Assembly (NCBI GenBank): GCA_007922305.1
Contig: ML677358.1
Span: forward strand, 13,661,156-13,725,155
Length of the DNA stretch: 64,000 nucleotides
Source of the DNA: Dermatemys mawii
Lineage: Eukaryota > Chordata > Testudines > Dermatemydidae
Reading direction: 5' to 3'
Shown in pieces: positions 38,001-50,207 of the stretch (position 1 is its first letter; each line of letters begins with the position of its first letter). Position numbers and translations under genes: made by a program. The notes beneath the pieces are model-generated. The model saw only the letters and a list, made by a program, of their open reading frames with translations. It was not told the DNA's origin and made no database searches.

Positions 38001-39289
38001 GACACCATGATCAAGACCGCCCAAATAATCGCAATTATTAACCACAGATATATTATTAAAGGAAAATAAAATATTAACCACCACAAATGACCAAACAAAT
38101 TATAAACTGGCTAGTTGCATTACAATCTCTTCTGTGTGTCTCTCTATGATGTGTTTTTAACAGAGATTACATCGCTGGGAGCACCTCTGAGGTGTACTCT
38201 TTTCTTTGTAAATTAAGACCAAAATATATTATTTCCCAAAATTATTGAGAATCCATTCTTGAGTATATCCTTAGATAAAAAAGAATGTTTACAGATGGGC
38301 AAAAGCTTTGTTTCAGGGCAGGTGAACTTGATGGTTATTAATAACCACCAGCCAGTTTTTAGTTAGCAAAGTAAGCAATCTGACTATACCTTATAAAAAT
38401 AGGAAAAAATATTTAAATCAGTTACTAAAAGACGACATTTAAGGAGCTGTCTTGAGAAAGGCCAATTAACTAACACTAAGAATCTTAAATCCAGTTAAAT
38501 CCCACTACTACTCTGATTATCAATATTTAGCCCCTGTCTCCTCTTCAGGAATATATGGTCTAACCAGCTGGGGACTAACAGGAAAAACTGTTAGCCTTTT
38601 CAGTTATTTCAATATTCCAACAAAATCATTACAAGAATTTTAAATCTAAGCCTTTGGCACCATCTTAGGTAACTTCCTCTCACCAATCCACATTGAAGTG
38701 GTGGGGAGATTTACTTGAATTGATTTCTTTTGGAGTCTTTGATTTTCTTATCTGTCTGAGGCAGCTTACCTGTAGAGACGACAGGATGAGTTGTGGAGAG
38801 CTTGCTGTCTAAACAGAGTACCAGGGGCTGTGAATGGGGATGAGGTGGGGTGCTCATTTCAGAGTCTTTTGTACCCTTTTCCTTATTTTCATTAAATTAT
38901 AGGAAAATACACCTCTTTCACGCTTGTTTAGATTCAAGTTGGCTGCTGTCATTCTTATACTTAGCTCCATGCCTTTGGGGTTTTCTTAATGACACTTTCA
39001 GCTCCTGAATATGCAGCCTGTTTAATTAATATGCAACATTTCTTTAACGGCCTTTGTTATTCTTGTGGCAGGAAAGATTCAGATAACTTTGAAAGTCTGT
39101 TTCAACTCCTTTTTATTCAGTTCATTTTCTGAGATACTGTTTCAAATGCATCAGAGTTTTACAGGAAATTAAATACTCTTTTCAAAATGTCCAGACACTC
39201 CTGTTTTTTCATACAAGAGGTTTTAGTTCTCAAAACAGTCTTAAAACTAAACAACTCTTAGAATGTATTTAGCCTAAGTTGTTGACTCT
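38001..39289. other. Non-coding intronic sequence
   Basis: I see no gene or repeat here. Confidence 0.4.
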
Positions 39290-39866
39290 ATGGGTATACC
39301 TGCACTACAACGTACACGCAGAGCTAGCAGAACTTGAGCTAGCAGATCCTGGATTTGTTAACTAGATCTTGAATATCTACACTCATTTGCAACCCCAAGT
39401 TAGGAATTGTTGAATCCTGTGTCCCAACCCGGGGCTCCAGCACCTACACTACATTATGCAGGCTTGAGCCCACCACCCATATCCCAGACTTTCTATCTTC
39501 CTCCCAAAATGTGGCCACTCTAGCCTTTCATTCATGGTGCAGTGAGAGAAAACTTGACTGTTCACCAAACTTGACTCTCCAGAGAAAAAAGACAGGCAGT
39601 CCATGAGATTGTGGGATACCTCTGGGTTTTCGCAGACTCCCAAAGCAAGAATGCAGAAGTGCTGTGTCTACACTGCAAACCAATAGGGCTTGAACCCTGT
39701 GTTCCAGCTTGACTCCTAGGTCCCAGCTCAGACCTTCCATCCCCATGGACTCCTGGGACCTAGGGTCCGAGCCATGGATAAGCACAATTTGTGTGTAAAT
39801 GAAGGGGTATTAGGCTTGAGCCTGAGTTCAAACTCTTGGCTTACACTGCAGTGTACACACACCCTA
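39290..39866. mobile_element. MITE of the 'tctacac' group
   Basis: The outer ends are 'gggtatacctgcactac' and 'gcagtgtacacacaccct', an imperfect inverted pair. Internal repeats of 'agctagcag' and 'cttgagc' units and a second internal 'gtgtctacactgcaaacc' at about 39663 suggest either a composite or two adjacent copies. Confidence 0.55.
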
Positions 39867-40296
39867 CATCAGTGGTTTTAGCTTTAAATTAAACATAAGT
39901 TGGAAGTAACCAGTTCTGTTAAATGTTTCCCACCATTCTTTTAACTTGGAGAACATTTGTGAAGACTTCAGTGTGTTTACAAAAGAAGTCAATTTTTAAT
40001 AAGGATATATCCAGAACTCTTTGAGTGGGTTTAAACTCCATTTTTTCTTGGGGGGGGGGGGGAAGAGAAGAGGGAAATTGGTGTAGAACCACTTGACTTC
40101 CAGATTTATTGCTTGGATAACACTGTGCATTCCTTTCACAATCACGTTTCTTCCTAAAATAAGTGTTCACTGCTTGATGTTTACTTGTCCTTGGAAGACA
40201 GAAGCAAAAACTTTCTAGAATTTCTTTGTTTAGCTTTAGCATTTTGTAATGTAATTAGCTAAACGTACAATTTTATGTTTCTAAACATTCTAGCTA

Positions 40297-40661
40297 CAGT
40301 AGAACCTCAGAGTTATGAGCACTTTGGGAATGGAGGTTCTTCATAACTGAAATGTTTGTAACTCTGAACAAAACATTATGGTTTTTCTTTTAAAAGTTTA
40401 CAACTGAACACTGATTTAATACAGCTTTGAAACTTTACTATGCAAAAATTTTCTTTAACCATCTTAATTTAAATTAAACAAGCACAGAAACAGTTTCTTT
40501 ACATTGTCAAATATTCTTTTAAACTTTCATTTTTTTTTAGTAGTTTACATTTAACACAATACTGTACTTTCTTTTTCTCTCTGATGCCTGATTACGTACT
40601 TCTAGTTCCAAATGAAGTGTGCGGTTGACTGGTCAGTTCATGACTCCAGAGTTCTATTGTC
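40297..40661. mobile_element. Tigger-like MITE, 'cagtagaacctcag' family copy 2
   Basis: The left end 'cagtagaacctcagagtta' is identical to that of copy 1. The right end is degraded ('gttctattg'). It shares 'aaaacattatgg', 'gaaactttactatgca' and 'gtacttctagttcca' with copies 1 and 3. Confidence 0.75.
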
Positions 40662-41644
40662 TAATACTCTTGTACCTGTACCTTAATATTCAGTAAAGCA
40701 GCAAACAAGTTTATAACAACTTTTAAAAGTTATAGTAATTGTATTAATATTTTTGCATCAATATTGAAGTCTCCTCCCCACACGATCCTTGACTGGCTCT
40801 TGAAAGTCAGAATCAGGAATTAAATACTCCATGCAGCTTTACACTATTTTTCCTAATTGCAGCATTGGTGTAAAGTGATGTTCTACAGTCACTCCTCCAG
40901 AAAGTTCCAGCTTTAACAAAGTGGATCAACAAGCTCCTGGAGGAGAATCTATTAAAATCATCCAGCATGTTTTCAATTACCTCCATACACTATCCTTTTA
41001 AAGCAGAGTTTTGGTTCCCCACACACCTTGTCTGATGGTTTACTGCCATTGTCCATGCTTTACCAATTAACTGAAATTATTATCATTACTGGAATTATCA
41101 GGAAGTGACCTAAATATTCTTGTGACCTAAATATTCTTCTTCCCATCAAACAACCTGACACTTCTGTTATTCTAGGATTTAGCCCTAGCCAACATGGGGA
41201 GTGGGTGGGAATAAAGATCCCTAGTCAGCAAAGAAGTGGGAATACTAATGCAGTATGCAAATGGTAATTCTTTGCATGGATTTCTTAACTTTATTTTCAG
41301 AATACATTTTCAAAATTCGCACAGGAGAAATTATTCCCACCATATGTGGCACTGTAAAAGATGAGTATTCATTGCTGTGAAAGCATTCTGTGGATATGTC
41401 CAAACTTTCAGTTTCTAAAATACCACAAAAGCCTCAAAAGAGGCTATAATCACTAAATCAAAAAGTAATTTCCTTTCGTCATAGTAAAAGTAATGTAGAA
41501 ATTAAAATTTAGTCTTACATTGTGAATTTGTACACACGTAGGGCATGCAACCCCAATCCAAAACTGCATGACCACTCTCTCCTCCAGGGCATTATGAGAG
41601 GATGCCCCTAAGAGATCACCATAAATGCTTCTTTCATTATACAC
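40662..41644. other. Non-coding intronic sequence
   Basis: I see no gene or repeat here. Confidence 0.4.
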
Positions 41645-42310
41645 TAGGGCAGAGGTTCCGAAACTGTGGACCGTGGCCCCAAGGTGGGCTGTGACACAGA
41701 GCCAGGTGGTCTGCTGGCATAACCATAGGTGAACTTTGGGGAGGCAACACCCCCTCCCAAACTGTGTACATTGATTATAAGGAGGCGCAATTTAAAGGTT
41801 CGGCCATCCCCCAAACAGTTTGAGTCACGGTTCTACACCAGGAAGGCCCACTCCCATCCGCAGGGGACTTGGCATCACCCCATCCAACTGGGAAGCAGAC
41901 AGTGATGACGAGATGGATGCCAGTGCCCTGCTGGCGAAGTGGTGGCTGTTGATGGCCCCGACCCATGGCCGGAGGAGACCAGCAGCCCTGGCAGAGGAGG
42001 GGAAAGCGGAGCCAACAGGTGGAGGGCAAGATGAAGGGGCCAACCCCAAGAGGTGGCAGCTCCCAGGACAGCTGCAGGAGGCTGGAGGGTTCATTCCTGC
42101 TCAGAGATGCTGCACCCCATGATCCGTGGCTGTCAGGCCTCCTAGAATATCAGCCTCATAGTCCCTCAGGGACCGGGGTCTGCGGTGCCACACTTTCTGC
42201 CTGGATAATGCCATATTCAGGACCATCACAGGTAGTGGCAGGACCTGTGAGGTGCATCAGGGTGCTGGGTGGGTGACTGGGACAGGGCTTCCCTCCAGGT
42301 AATGAGCTCA
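41645..42310. repeat. hAT-like fragment and GC-rich segment
   Basis: Positions 41648-41835 resemble a hAT MITE ('cagaggttccgaaactgtgg' at its left end, 'gagtcacggttct' near the other). The following 41836-42310 is clearly GC-richer than its surroundings and has open frames on both strands (41820-42122 plus, 41825-42094 minus). No domain was recognised. It could be the inner part of a larger transposon or an unrelated insertion. Confidence 0.4.
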
Positions 42311-42572
42311 AGGCAGGATGTCGAGGGGGATGGCGATGGCATCTGCCTGGCCCCTTTACCCTATTGTTGGCCCTGGTCTCTGCTAAGTGTGGTCACACAA
42401 ATGCCATTGCAATAGCAGGAAAGCTGCTGCATAGACACACACAGAACCCTATTACATGTGATTAGTTGGTGGCCATGACACTACTGAGTAACAAAATCAC
42501 AGCTATAGCTGGAGCATGAACAAGACGCTAGAGATGGTTGTTCCAAAACAGCACTGCGATAAAATGGGGATA

Positions 42573-42880
42573 CACTAGAACCTCAGAGTTATGAACACCT
42601 CAAGAATGGAGGTTGTTCATAACTCTGAATAAAATGCTGTGGTTGTTCTTTCAACAACTGAACATTGACTTAATACAGTTTTGAAACTATTATACAGAAG
42701 AAAAATGCTGCTTCCCCCCCCCCATTTTTTTTTTTTTTTTTAGTAGTTTACGTTTCACACAGTACTGTAGTATATTTGCTTTTGTTTGTTTCGTCTCTGC
42801 TGCTGCCCAATTGTGTACTTCCAGTTCCAAATGAGCTGTGTGGATAACTCTGGTGTTCGTAACTCTGAAGTTCTTTTATT
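42573..42880. mobile_element. Tigger-like MITE, 'cagtagaacctcag' family copy 3
   Basis: It begins 'cactagaacctcagagtta' after TA and ends in 'cgtaactctgaagttctttt'. It contains a C-then-T homopolymer tract at about 42714-42742 where copies 1 and 2 have shorter T runs. Confidence 0.75.
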
Positions 42881-45151
42881 GAAGTCTCTTGTGTGGTCAG
42901 TTTGGCACCTTATCAAGGACTAGGAAGGAAGGAAAAAGCAGGCATATTTTTAACATGCCACAACGCAAACTAAAACAATGTCAAGGCTAAATGCATTATC
43001 CTTAAAAGAAAAAGGTTAGAATTCTATTTTTGAGGAAATATCATAGAAAACACCTGCTTCTTTAAATAGGGCAACCACGCTTCAGGAAACTCCAGTTACT
43101 AATTTGCCATTCTGCTCATACAGTGAGGTGTTTGAGGTTCTTTTAAAATAGTCCATCACAGGAAAGCAACTTTCCAGACCATTCCTGTACACATACATAT
43201 GGGGAAGTTACCCCAGGGTTTGGCATTTTTGGTTGAAAGAACATAACACAGGTCATGCATTTTTAGAAATCTCAAAAGTAATATTCAGCCAATGAGAGAG
43301 TTAGAGATACTTCTGCCCTAAAATCATTCTCAACAATCTTTCTATCTGATGCTCTGTAGGGAGGTGGCTATAATGGGATTTAAACCATGCTAGAAACACA
43401 GTTAGCAGAACCTTTTAGTTGATGACTAATGCAGGAAAACCAAATGTTTCATAAAAAGCCAAAATCAATTTTACAACAATAAAAAAGCATCGTCATTTAA
43501 ATGGAGGATGAGAGGGAGCAGAGCAACCATTATATTAGACAGATGGATAGTGCAGACTTAAGGACTTTTGGAGAAATAAAAATTAGAAAGGAGCAGAGTC
43601 ACTAACTGAATGAAGGGCCAGCTGAGTGTGGAAGGTGCAGTACCCACTACTTAACTCAAACCAGAGATGGACAGCTGCAAGAGAAAAGCAACTACAGTAA
43701 TTTTTCACTAGCCAAGTAAAAAACGGGACTTTGTAGCTGTGACTGACAGGCTGGGGAAAGGTGGCTATTACGTTGTTAGAAAAAAGTAAGGCCAAGCTTC
43801 ACAGGAGACTCTCTCATATACATATGTGACCGCAGGCAGAGGACGTAAATGGAATCTAACTTAAAAGCAGGGCCCTGTGTACTCTGCAGAATTGTGCTCC
43901 ATCAACTAAGCTTTATTTTTTTAAGTTATATTTCTAGCCCTTATATTTAAGAAAATGTTCTACAATTGACTGTAGCTTTAATCAACAATGTATTGCCTGA
44001 CCAGATTTTAAAGCAATCTGAAATATATGTTCAAAGAGAAAGTGGATAGGGTGTTAATTTTGAAACCTAGAGGTGACACTATAAATGTCTAATACTGTTC
44101 ACTGTTTCACTGCTGATCATTTTAGCAAACATTCAGTTAGTGTGCTTATCCCAAACTGCTTCCCACACCTTTCCACATGCCAAAAGCTCCAGATGTCTCT
44201 CTTCCATTTCCAAAGTCTCCAGCTTCTCCCATGCCCCCAATCATTTAAACAATACAGTCAGGTGTTCTCAATGCAAATTTCAGTACATTTGAAAATTAAA
44301 TATTTAAGAGAAGTGTAAAATAAATTTAATTTGATATCATATTAAATAACACAGGGATTACTGTACTGGTTTTATTATTCATTTTCATATATAATTCAAT
44401 ACAAAACTCCTTTTAAAAATTTTCTGCAGCTGCTGCAGTATCTACAGTCTGCTGCACTGGAGTGATGTAGACCTCAAGGGCCTTGCCACAGAATTTAGGT
44501 CACGCTTGCCACTGAGTACACACAGCCTTGGTAAAGATGTCTTCATTTGTTCATCCATGTCCTGACCAACAGGCACTTGCTTTACAGCCCTCTGCAAAGA
44601 CTCCTCTCATCAGATCAGCTCCACAGAGCTCTGCATCCACTTTCCTCAGCCAGTGAATTGTGGCCATGACGAGGAGCAGAGATGTTTGAAAGAGAGGTGA
44701 GCCAGGACTGAAAAATACTTACATGCTACAATGAAAAAGAAATCTCCAGACTAGCCAACCCTCAGATGGACATACTCAGAACTCAGCTACAGAAGAAATA
44801 AAGCAGCCCAGGATGATGACAAGGTAGCAAGGCAAAGGAAAATCCAGTCTCCAGCCAAGGCTACTCAGGACCGAGAGAATTAAGTATAGCCTACGATAAT
44901 GGGTTCCCAGTGAGTTCAGGAAGCTATCAGTTTACTAGACTAAGAACTTGGCTGTACCAAGCATTAACTGCTGCTTGTCATTCAGTATGTGGGATCTAAC
45001 CCCAAACAGGAGCTTTTGCTACTCCAAACACCAGTCTTCTCTTACAGGTCAGAGCACACACACAAAAAATGGGAAATTCACAATGGGGGAGGGAGAACAA
45101 GAATCTAGCTCAGAGACTCATCACTAAGGTGGGTAGGAAGGGGACCTAGAG
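42881..45151. other. Non-coding intronic sequence
   Basis: I see no gene or repeat here. The single-frame stretches (for example 44085-44318 plus) have no domain. Confidence 0.4.
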
Positions 45152-45466
45152 CAGGGGTTCTCAACCTTTTTCTTTCTGAGCTCCTCCTCCCCCCATGCTA
45201 TTTAAAAACTCTACAGTCCACCTGTGCCACAACTATTTTTCTGCACATAAAAGCCAAGGCCTATGTTGGAGAGTAGTAATCAGGGCAATTGCCCAGGGTC
45301 CCTAAGAAAGCTAAGTTGCTCAGGCTTCAGCATCAGCTTTGAGTGGTGGGGCTCCGGGCTCCAGCCCCATGCATGGGGCTTTGTCTCTCTGCCCTGGACC
45401 TCAACAAATGTCAAGCCAGCTTGCAGCCCCGTCAGTGGGCCCTGGACCCCTGGCTGAGAACCACTG
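45152..45466. mobile_element. hAT MITE ('ggttctcaacc' family)
   Basis: The ends are 'caggggttctcaacct' and 'ggctgagaaccactg', flanked by 'acctagag' and 'acctagaa' (7 of 8). The GC-rich interior creates open frames that are not genes. Confidence 0.85.
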
Positions 45467-46084
45467 ACCTAGAATACCAGTTTAAAAAGCCTGAATCATT
45501 GGTTGGGAAGCACTGGCCCCTGGGATGCACCTTTAGAGCTCAACTCTGGGCTGTGGAATTGGTTGCAACCGGAGAATAAACGTCAGGCTGGAGAAGGAAT
45601 CCCTAGAGAAAAGCACCCTGGAGTGTGCGTGTATACAGTACTGTCTCTAGGGGATGCATGGGTACCTCTGAGGAGGGCGGAGAGGGAACTTCATATTCTG
45701 TAGCAGAAAGAAGAGGCCAGGCACAGCTAAACGCAGAGGGGGGTAACAGGAAGGTTGGCAGCTCCAGAGGGCTATTCAGTGCCCAGGGCCCTCTAGCCTT
45801 TCTGCCTGCCCCATATTCATGTACTGGGAGAGGGATCTAGGATGCCTGTCCTGGAGGAAGGGAATACCTGAGAGGGCTAGAGGAGTAAGTGGGGAGGGAG
45901 CCGGGCTGGAGCAGAGGACCCCTGGAGATCGGGGAGGGTCCCCAGGCTTAGCGAGGGAGCTGGGTACCCAGAGAGTGGCGGGGGGCGGGCTCAGCTCTGG
46001 GTGGGGGTCTGCGGGGACTGAAGGCCCCTGCCAAGGGGGGTAAGGCGAGGGGAGCCGCGGGAGGGACCCCTCCAGGAGCCGGGG

Positions 46085-46560
46085 AGGGGAGGGGGCCTTG
46101 CTGGCGATGCTCCGGCCGCCCCTTACCTTTGTGCCCGCTGAAGGCCCCGTACCAGGAGAGCGAGAGCAGGGCGCAGAGGCAGCCGAGCAGCAGGGTGAGG
46201 AAGGTGCCATTGCGGAGCCTCATCTCCTCCTCGGCGGCGGTGGGGGGGGAGGCCGCATGTCCCGGGCGCGGCGCGGCCTCAGCCTCCCGGGCCCCGGCCC
46301 CGGCGAGGAGCGGAGGCGGCGGGGGCAGCCGCGGTGGGCGGGAGGGACTCGCCTCCTCCTCCGCCGCCGCCGCTCTCGCCCGCTGTCCTCATGCACTGGC
46401 CGCGCCCGGCCGGGCCGCCAGCTCCAGCGGGATGGGGCTGCCGCTCGCGGTCCCCGGAGCAGGGAGGGGGCTGCCGCCGGGGAGGGGAAGGGGCGGGGAT
46501 GGCACCGAGTTAAAGGAGCCGCGCACATACTACGGACGTGCAAAGTGCGGGGGGGGGGGG
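46085..46560. promoter_or_regulatory. CpG-rich promoter region of MGAT4B
   Basis: This is a dense run of CpG and G/C blocks around the MGAT4B start, with triplet-like GCC/CCG tracts at about 46353-46372 in the likely 5' leader. No TATA box was seen. In mammals SQSTM1 also has long alternative transcripts starting near this position, so the region could drive both directions; that is inference from human annotation as I remember it. Several long open frames here (for example 46098-46811 plus) reflect base composition. Confidence 0.75.
46127..46223 (-). CDS. MGAT4B: MGAT4B, first coding exon
   Basis: This exon encodes the start of alpha-1,3-mannosyl-glycoprotein 4-beta-N-acetylglucosaminyltransferase B. 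The enzyme is a Golgi type II membrane protein that adds a beta-1,4 GlcNAc branch to the alpha-1,3 mannose arm of N-glycans. The exon reads 'MRLRNGTFLTLLLGCLCALL' and on to residue 32, with a short cytoplasmic N-terminus (MRLRNG) and a membrane anchor at about residues 7-25. This closely matches the mammalian MGAT4B N-terminus. The ATG is at 46223-46221, and the donor AAAG|GTAAGG leaves phase 1. Catalytic exons are not recognised in the rest of the window. The gene lies head to head with SQSTM1, as in mammals. MGAT4A is less likely because of this neighbour. Confidence 0.88.
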
Positions 46561-46599
46561 GGCAATGGGCGTGTGCAAGGGCGCCGCGCGCGCCCTTCG

Positions 46600-46800
46600 G
46601 TGAACAGGTGGCGGCGTATTCACGTGTGCACGCGCAGGCAGGGCCTCGTGAGTGTGCCGGGGCGTGCTCGTGTAAACGGGGGCCCCGTGCTTCTGCAAGC
46701 TCCCGGGCTCATGCGTGCGAGGGCAACCGTGTGCGTGGTGTGTATGTGTGTGCAAGTGTGCACGGAAATCTACGTGCAGATGTGTGTGTATGTGTTACTA
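46600..46800. repeat. Alternating purine-pyrimidine (TG/CG-rich) tract
   Basis: It is rich in 'gtgtgc', 'gcgtg' and 'tgtgtgtatgtg' units just upstream of the MGAT4B start. The composition favours left-handed DNA in principle. It makes long spurious frames on both strands. A TG microsatellite-like core lies at about 46731-46796. Confidence 0.6.
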
Positions 46801-48066
46801 ATACACAATAAACAGCAGGACGGTAACTTCTGACACTGCCCCACAAAAGGCCCGTTGCGATACCTAATCCCAGCAAGGCAGGTGAAAGAATGGGGGCAGG
46901 CGACAGGCTTTGGGGACTTACTTCACTGACTGAAACAAACAAGAATAACAACGTCTTCTCCCATATGCAACCGGGAGCTGCCCTGCAATAATCCCATTTG
47001 GGGTATTTTCTGTCTCACTCTTTTACGATTAATTCTAAATACGATTCCTTGTATTAAATAATTAAACATTGGATAATACTGCTAACTTTTATTCATTAGT
47101 CGCTGTCCTGCTTGTTTTTCCTTTTGATGATTTATATAACAGTGATTTTTAAATAGCCGTATGAAATTATATTCACTCTGCAATAGCCTTTTAACACTTT
47201 TAAATGTAAATTTAAAAAGGAAAATTATGAAACGCCCAAAACAATGAAAGCAAATACATTTCACAGCTAGCGGGTTAATAAACCATACATCTAAATTGCA
47301 AGCATCTTAATTACTGCCTTAAATCACTTTATTGTGCCTCATTCTTCATCTTTATTACTATGTCAATATTTGTACTTGGTGTCAGCTTTAACATCGATGT
47401 AGTTTTCAGCGTGTAAAGCTGCACAGATGCCGGGGACTTATATTCAAAAGTGTATCCTTACTTTTCACTAGAGAACGCGAAGGCATGATCACTTTTGTGG
47501 CAACTAAAACACGCTGCATATCGGGGGTGGGGACAGGGTTATATCCTACAGATTTTTTTCAGCTCACTGTATAACGGAAAAGATCGAATCATGTACATGA
47601 AATTGCCTTCTCAATTCATCTGTGAGACTATGTCTTTGATAGAGAAGTTTTCAGAGGGAGGGGGATTATTGTACTTAAAAGTTTTGGGAAAATATTTTCC
47701 GTGACCAAATGTAAAGCGTCACTTTAGGAGCTGGGGCGGGAAATGTTTATAATACGAACACAGACGTTTAGCTGGAGTAGTGCTAGTAGCAGGCAACGCT
47801 AGAATAGAAATCATACTGTAGCGTTAGTAACACCTGAGAGCCTCACAGTGGCTCATACCTGCTAGCAGAAGTCAAAGAAGATACATTAAAGTAAAAACAC
47901 GGCGTGACCATTGGTTGCATTCTATGTTAATCTGAAAGAAGCAGCAGCACAAAAGCCAGCATGGATTTTTCCTCCTCCTGATGTTTCTAGTTTGATTGAA
48001 GACACAAAATGCAATGGAATGGAAGTGATGTGTCCGGATGTCCTGCACTGGGTTCAGCCAAGCCAG
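46801..48066. other. Intergenic sequence
   Basis: I see no gene or repeat here. The CpG richness of the promoter fades after about 46.9 kb into AT-rich DNA. Confidence 0.45.
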
Positions 48067-48085
48067 CAGCGCCACCTGCTGTTCC
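48067..48085. promoter_or_regulatory. Candidate CTCF site
   Basis: The sequence 'cagcgccacctgctgttcc' is a close match to the CTCF core (the AGCGCC-x-CCTGCTGG orientation). It sits between the divergent MGAT4B and SQSTM1 promoters. Binding cannot be shown from sequence alone. Confidence 0.35.
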
Positions 48086-49410
48086 CAGCAGGGCTTTGCG
48101 CACTGGAGGGAGAGGAGAGGGTGAGGGGTATTTGTGGAGACACTATTCTTTTTCGGAAATGGAAGTGAAGAGGTGGGCTTGTGCTACCTGGCAATATTGA
48201 GTGCCTGCGGCGTGATGAACGGGGTGTGAGGGCGAGAGAGAATACCTGTGAGCTTTTTTGAACAGAGGCGGCTTTCAACTAAAACCACATAATCAAACAT
48301 TCCCGCCCTTTAAGGGATTTGGAATCTAAATCCGGACTGGAAGGTGAGTTTTGCAGGTGGTCCCCACCTCTTTTATGGGCCAAGCCAAATCAAAACCTGG
48401 ATCCAGGCAGCCCCAAACTTTGTCAGAGAAAGGGGGTAACAAAATAGAGATTTCAGATCTGAATTGTGTATCTTTCTCTAGTCCTTCTCTAGATTTATAT
48501 TCACAAAGCACTAGTGTCACAACACACATTTGTCTCCACTGGAATGGAAAGGAAAAGGAAGAATGATGTGCAATAAAGACAGCACAATATATAACAGTTC
48601 ATCCCTGTGTTTTCCAGCAGGTTTAGTTCTCAAGTCTAATGTTTAATTTCTCTCTAGTTCTCATTTTGTAATGTTATTTTCCATCATAGGAAACACTAAA
48701 TATTCCAGAGAAGTAGGATTAAACCCTCTGTGTCATAACCTAATTTATCACCCCTCCCACCCACACAATAGGTCACCCTTATCATCCAAAGAACATTTCT
48801 GAGTGCTTTCTCTAGCTTTCTCCATAGTTCATTGCACTTGGTGTGAAATTGAAAATATGCTGCAGCAGTGCAGAACAAAACAGACTGTCATTGACAAAGG
48901 CCCTGCACACCAGAAATATGTTTTATTACAGAAAAAATAACTAAATAATTGTAAATAAATATGCCAAGGATTTAAAAAGGCAGTGTTTGACAACAAAGTG
49001 GCAGGGATTAGATTGGCAGCCTTTGTTATGGAGCATGATGGAATATCTGCACTGATTCATTAAATTCTGCACTGGATTATAGTTGTTCCATAACTGGAGT
49101 TGGAATTCTGTCACAAGAGGCTGGAGCTCAGTCCCAGCAATTCCCCCCAGGTACACGATATGGTCATGAAATGTGCATCATGTAGCATTGCTACGCTTAG
49201 ACAGATTCTTAAAAAATATATTTGATTAAAATTTGACGAGATGGCGATGTACTGGTGTTTCCCCATATTTCCTTTCCTAACGTTAACTTTTACCAAGATA
49301 TTTCTGCGTAAATGGAGCTTTCCTATTTCTAAACCACTGCTTTCTCAATAGGTTCTTGGTGATGTGCTTGTTTACACAGTCATATAACTACCATTCCATG
49401 GTCCTTACTG
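48086..49410. other. Intergenic sequence
   Basis: I see no gene or repeat here. Confidence 0.4.
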
Positions 49411-49597
49411 AGGCCTTGTCTGCTCTGCATTTCTAGCCAAACATCTTTGTGTAGACATGAGTGAGACAGTGTGTTTTGGACTGGTGCAGTTTACCCTAGT
49501 TTAAAACTTACCTGATTCCATTTGCAAATAGCATTGCATCAATTAAAATAATGGATTTGCACTAATGGTTAAAAACCCAGTGTAGACAAGGCCTTAG
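49411..49597. mobile_element. MITE of the 'tctacac' group
   Basis: The ends are 'gaggccttgtctgctctgc' and 'gtgtagacaaggcctta', a clear inverted pair. It is non-coding and about 187 bp. Confidence 0.7.
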
Positions 49598-49989
49598 CCA
49601 GACAGTGCAAAAGAAGCAGTAGCGTATCAAAGGTCTCCCCACTTTGACTAATGGGCTTGTTTGTTGCTGGATATATATATACACTATCTCCACTGATACT
49701 AGTGAGAGTTGCTTGTACACATCAAGAGTAGATGAAACCCCTCTTTGCTTGTAAGAGCTAGTGATTATGGTGGTTGTTGGAATGCTGGTGAAACACTTAG
49801 TACAGTTTTTGTACTGCTTTAACTATATTAATTTATAAACTGATATTGTTAAAGTGATACAGACCCTTATTGACACAGTACTGGTATAAAAGGTGCTTAT
49901 GTTGTAAGCTATGCCAATACTATTTGGAGACAAGCCCTTGGATAGCAAGGATGATGAAGACACAACAGGAACATTCAGATGATGTAGTG

Positions 49990-50207
49990 CAAGGATTCTC
50001 AAACTGGGAGTCAGGACCCCTTGGGGGGTTGGAAGGTTATTACATGGGGGGTTGCAAGCGGTCAGCCTTCACCCCAAACCCTGCTTTTCCTCCAGCATTT
50101 ATAATGGTGTTAAATACATAAAAAGGTATTTTTAATTTACAAGGGGGTCACCCTGAGAGACTTGCTATATGAAAGGGGTCACCAGTACAAAAGTTTGAGA
50201 ACCACTG
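49990..50207. mobile_element. hAT MITE ('ttctcaaactggg' family)
   Basis: The ends are 'caaggattctcaaactg' and 'agtttgagaaccactg'. They are flanked by 'atgtagtg' and 'atttagtg' (7 of 8). Confidence 0.85.

Noticed and set aside
46098..46833. Two long overlapping plus-strand open frames (237 and 234 codons)
   Set aside because: They lie antisense to MGAT4B exon 1 in GC-rich promoter DNA where stops are rare. The proteins are arginine-, glycine- and alanine-rich in the manner of translated CpG islands, with no domain.
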